From Chrysochromulina tobinii (lineage: Eukaryota; Haptophyta; Prymnesiales; Chrysochromulinaceae), in assembly GCA_001275005.1 (NCBI GenBank), contig JWZX01002430.1, forward strand, positions 1-18,329: DNA of 18,329 bases, given 5' to 3'. The notes below the pieces were generated by a model. The model was given only the letters and a program-made list of their open reading frames with translations, had not been told where the DNA came from and did no database searches. This document shows positions 15,718 through 18,329 of the stretch, in pieces; positions within the stretch are counted from its first letter, which is position 1; each line of letters opens with the position of its first letter. The translations under genes were made by a program, and so were the position numbers.

Positions 15718-17994
15718 TCAGGCCGAACCTTTCAGTTCAAAATACCGCTCTGCAGAACCGCCCAAATAATGGCGGCGCGGTAGCGCGAGCGATGTGTCGA
15801 GCGATGTGGCTGAGGCGCTCCTTTCCTGGTAACCCTGATGATGCGCACTCGAAGCACCTGTGCTTGAAGCTCCTGTGCTGATCTTGCTCGAAGTGAGGCG
15901 AGAGGCAAGCATTGGACGATCTTTCAAGCGCACCAGGACACCGGAAGAAGTCGCGGGGCGGCTGAGGGGCGCTGGGGCACTGTAACTCATAATGGCCGTC
16001 ATCTTGTGATGAACCATGCGCTTGTACATCGAAGGCGCTTCCAACGTTGCACCAGGAGCCTCCCAACGTTGCAACACTGGCATCGGGATCACGCCTTGCC
16101 ACACATCATGTCGGCGCACAGAGCTATGGCAGAGGTTTGATGAAGTCCAGCTCTGCTGCACCGCAATCTTCCGTGCGTCTGCAATATACCGGGCTTTGGC
16201 AGCTGCTGTCGCAAGGCACTCCTCCACCCGTGCCTCCTGTTCAGCGAGCGTGGGCATTGGTGCTATGAAGCTCTTCTGCATTGTTGCTTGGCGCACCAGA
16301 CTCGCCTCTCGGCGGCGGCGTTCCTGAAGTAGCATCTGCGCAGAGGTTTTGAGTGGGAGTTCGTCGCGCTTTGGTGGGTTCTCCAGCCACCGTTCAAGAT
16401 GGATGACGCCTATCGTATCGTCCGAGGGAGGAGGGCGAGTGGACGCAAGCTCAAATTGCGCTTTCTGAGCATCGCCAAAAGTTGCTCTCTGAGCGCGTTC
16501 GGACACGTATGCGACAAGCTGCTCTCTCAGCACAAGTTGATGCGTCCGCTCGACGACCTGCTCCACCTCATTTTCCCAAAGGTCGGGGTGCTCATCCTTG
16601 AAAAGCATCTGCATCTCGGAGCAAAACTCGCTTCGGTTCAGCGCCAATGTCCTGAAATCTGAGCCGGCACGCGCGCGGTCCCACGCTCTGATCATGCTTA
16701 TTTTGCCGAGGCGATTCCGCTGAAGCATTTGCCTCACAAGCGAGCGGAATGTTTCGGGATCCCAATCGAGTTGGTCCAGTGTCGGCTGAAACTTGGAACC
16801 GAGCCGATTGGGGTGTGACTGTGGGAGTGGCTCGAGCTTCATCGAGAGAACCCTCCTGCGATTGTCAAGGGAGTGCCGGCGGCCTCGCACGAACTCGAAT
16901 ATGTCATCAAAGCTAAGGACGCCATTGCGACCTATGTCGAGCCGCTGGAACACTTCGACGAGGGTAAGCTTTGGGGCTTTACAGCCCAGCCGTTTGACCA
17001 TCGCGTCCAGGAATTCGGGCAAGCCGACATGCAGCTTCATCCCGGCATCCTTGTCAAATAAATGAATGAGGTCGATGATGAACGCGCCGCTCTGCGATAA
17101 GTTCGCTCGGAGCTCCTCGATGATGGAACCCACGTCATCTACCCGAAGTTGCTCGGCGAGTACCATACGCTCGAGCTCGCCGTCTTGCCGCTCTAGTTTT
17201 GCGATCTCATTCCGCGTCTGGCGCGTTTCGGGTTGAGCCTGCAAATCCGAGATGGCCAGCCGCAACTTGAGCCGATGCTTCTCCAGCTCGTTGAGCCGAA
17301 ACGGCGCAAACCATTTACTAGTGTCGATCTCTTCGACGAGGCTTGCTCGGGCGTGGCTGTCATATGCCTTCACAAGAGCCGCGTGCATTGGCCCGAGCAG
17401 CTCGTCCGAAATCTTGCTCTCCGACAGCGTTTGGATGAGCTTTGCACAGTCGACTGTTCCGCTGCCATCGCCATTCAAGTCTTGAAACAGTTCGCGTGCA
17501 CACGCGCCGAAGCCCTGATCGTCGCACCACCGCTCAAACTTGCGGGCATCCAGTCTTGTCTTGTCCTGGTCATATTGGCGTATGGTAGCCAGCAGCCGAT
17601 CCACGCCATACTTCTGGACGGCATTGCCCAAGGACCAGCGCCAAAAGTCGTGTAGTCCGATAAAGCCATCTTGATCAAGGTCGTAGGAATTGAATAGAGG
17701 CCAGAACCGATCGAGCGTGACCTTCTTGCGTATGGATGCATCGCCTTTAGCTTGATCGCCTGTGGTCAGCAGCGCGTAGAACTCCTCGAGTTTCAACTTG
17801 CCGTCTCCGTCCTTGTCGTACTCTGCAAACCTTGTCATGTCCCATTTTGTATCCATAGTCCAAGTCTTGAAGCTTTTCGGACGAGTGTCTGTTCGCCGAG
17901 TCGGTGTGCTTACCTCTTCGCTGGCTGAGGCCGCTCGACGAGGCTGGGTCAGCCGGGAGACGTCAACAACCATGCTCTGCGTGCGACGCATCAT
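15718..17994 (-). CDS. Multi-EF-hand calcium-binding protein (5' end uncertain)
   Basis: The first ATG in the frame is at 17994-17992, giving 758 residues and a TGA at 15720-15718. EF-hand loops, counted from that Met: 60-71 DKDGDGKLKLEE is canonical; 105-116 DLDQDGFIGLHD has Asp in place of the last Glu; 142 onward (DQDKTRLDARKF) is degenerate; 172-183 DLNGDGSGTVDC lacks the twelfth-position acid; 314 onward (DKDAGMKLHVGLPEF) is stretched; and 353-364 DIGRNGVLSFDD is partial. A charged, likely helical region lies at about 225-290. The C-terminal third is basic and Ser/Ala-rich with no known domain. It is probably a calcium sensor or cytoskeletal/flagellar adaptor rather than an enzyme, since no kinase or other catalytic domain is present. 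The frame has no stop between the ATG and the right edge of the window, so the true start or an upstream exon could lie beyond. Confidence 0.8.
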   Translation of the reverse strand: MMRRTQSMVVDVSRLTQPRRAASASEEVSTPTRRTDTRPKSFKTWTMDTKWDMTRFAEYDKDGDGKLKLEEFYALLTTGDQAKGDASIRKKVTLDRFWPLFNSYDLDQDGFIGLHDFWRWSLGNAVQKYGVDRLLATIRQYDQDKTRLDARKFERWCDDQGFGACARELFQDLNGDGSGTVDCAKLIQTLSESKISDELLGPMHAALVKAYDSHARASLVEEIDTSKWFAPFRLNELEKHRLKLRLAISDLQAQPETRQTRNEIAKLERQDGELERMVLAEQLRVDDVGSIIEELRANLSQSGAFIIDLIHLFDKDAGMKLHVGLPEFLDAMVKRLGCKAPKLTLVEVFQRLDIGRNGVLSFDDIFEFVRGRRHSLDNRRRVLSMKLEPLPQSHPNRLGSKFQPTLDQLDWDPETFRSLVRQMLQRNRLGKISMIRAWDRARAGSDFRTLALNRSEFCSEMQMLFKDEHPDLWENEVEQVVERTHQLVLREQLVAYVSERAQRATFGDAQKAQFELASTRPPPSDDTIGVIHLERWLENPPKRDELPLKTSAQMLLQERRRREASLVRQATMQKSFIAPMPTLAEQEARVEECLATAAAKARYIADARKIAVQQSWTSSNLCHSSVRRHDVWQGVIPMPVLQRWEAPGATLEAPSMYKRMVHHKMTAIMSYSAPAPLSRPATSSGVLVRLKDRPMLASRLTSSKISTGASSTGASSAHHQGYQERSASATSLDTSLALPRRHYLGGSAERYFELKGSA

Positions 17995-18329
17995 GAGCGA
18001 CCACGCGCGCGGATGTATCGGGTGGGAGGAGGGCTGGTCGCAGCAGCGGAGCTCGGGGCGTGGGCGGCAACGCAGGGGAAGATCTTCGCCGCGCCCCGAA
18101 GCGATGAAACCGTTCTGGAGACGTCCCACACGGTCCTCTTCAGCGTGCCTTGGCAAGTGTACCCGAATTGCCAGACAAGAATTGACGAACTCGACCGCGC
18201 GAACTCCGCGCTCGAGTGTGTGTGGGTGCGAGTTTTCTTGTGCGGGGCGCGTCCGCCGTCGCTCGGCGGAGGTCGCGCTCGTCTCAGCGCGGATGCGGGG
18301 GGCCCTGGTAGGGGGGCGTGAGTCTCCCC
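17995..18329 (-). other. Upstream leader or additional coding sequence of the EF-hand gene
   Basis: The EF-hand reading frame continues without a stop from 17994 to the right edge but contains no ATG here. It may be 5'UTR/promoter that is open by chance in GC-rich DNA, or coding sequence of a gene that starts outside the window. The + strand also has open frames here, but none with a recognisable domain. Confidence 0.4.

Noticed and set aside
1-18329. tRNA, rRNA or transposase genes
   Set aside because: I saw no cloverleaf with a GGTTCGAAT-type arm, no rRNA core sequence and no transposase or reverse-transcriptase motif on either strand. A covariance-model scan could still find a diverged RNA.

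Overview
The window looks like nuclear DNA of a eukaryotic alga. It is GC-rich, its genes lie on both strands, it holds no bacterial operons, and at least one gene has a spliceosomal intron whose removal restores a protein motif. The families are eukaryotic (calpain, RING-CH ligase, PX proteins, SLC35F-like transporter, multi-EF-hand protein). One protein starts with a signal peptide that has an ASA|F cleavage site, followed by an acid-free stretch. That leader is typical of plastids acquired by secondary endosymbiosis of a red alga. A haptophyte is my first guess and another chlorophyll-c alga is possible; I cannot settle this from sequence alone.

Layout, left to right. 1-2544 (+): 5'-truncated protein with a GHKL/HSP90-like ATPase motif at its start and a SprT/WLM-like zinc metallopeptidase at its end. 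2773-4659 (+): one reading frame fusing a RimJ/RimL-like GNAT acetyltransferase to an SLC35F3/F4-like transporter. 4638-6374 (+): calpain-like protease in two exons, with two ubiquitin-interacting-like motifs at its C-terminus. 7172-9037 (-): membrane RING-CH (MARCH-type) ubiquitin ligase. 9349-10248 (+): FkbM-family methyltransferase. 10603-12942 (+): PX - coiled coil - PX protein. 13715-15163 (+): AAAP-family amino-acid transporter with a predicted plastid leader. 15718-17994 (-): multi-EF-hand protein whose frame stays open to the right edge.

The genes look like independent housekeeping or signalling genes rather than one pathway. Two themes recur: protein turnover and ubiquitin (metallopeptidase, calpain with ubiquitin-interacting motifs, RING-CH ligase), and membranes or transport (SLC35F-like, PX-PX, AAAP). 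I do not claim functional linkage. The most unusual points are three domain fusions (GHKL + metallopeptidase, GNAT + SLC35F-like, calpain + tandem UIM), the TACCGG-rich spacer between the divergent RING-CH and FkbM genes, and a duplicated block upstream of the plastid transporter. I found no CRISPR array, rRNA, tRNA or transposase gene.
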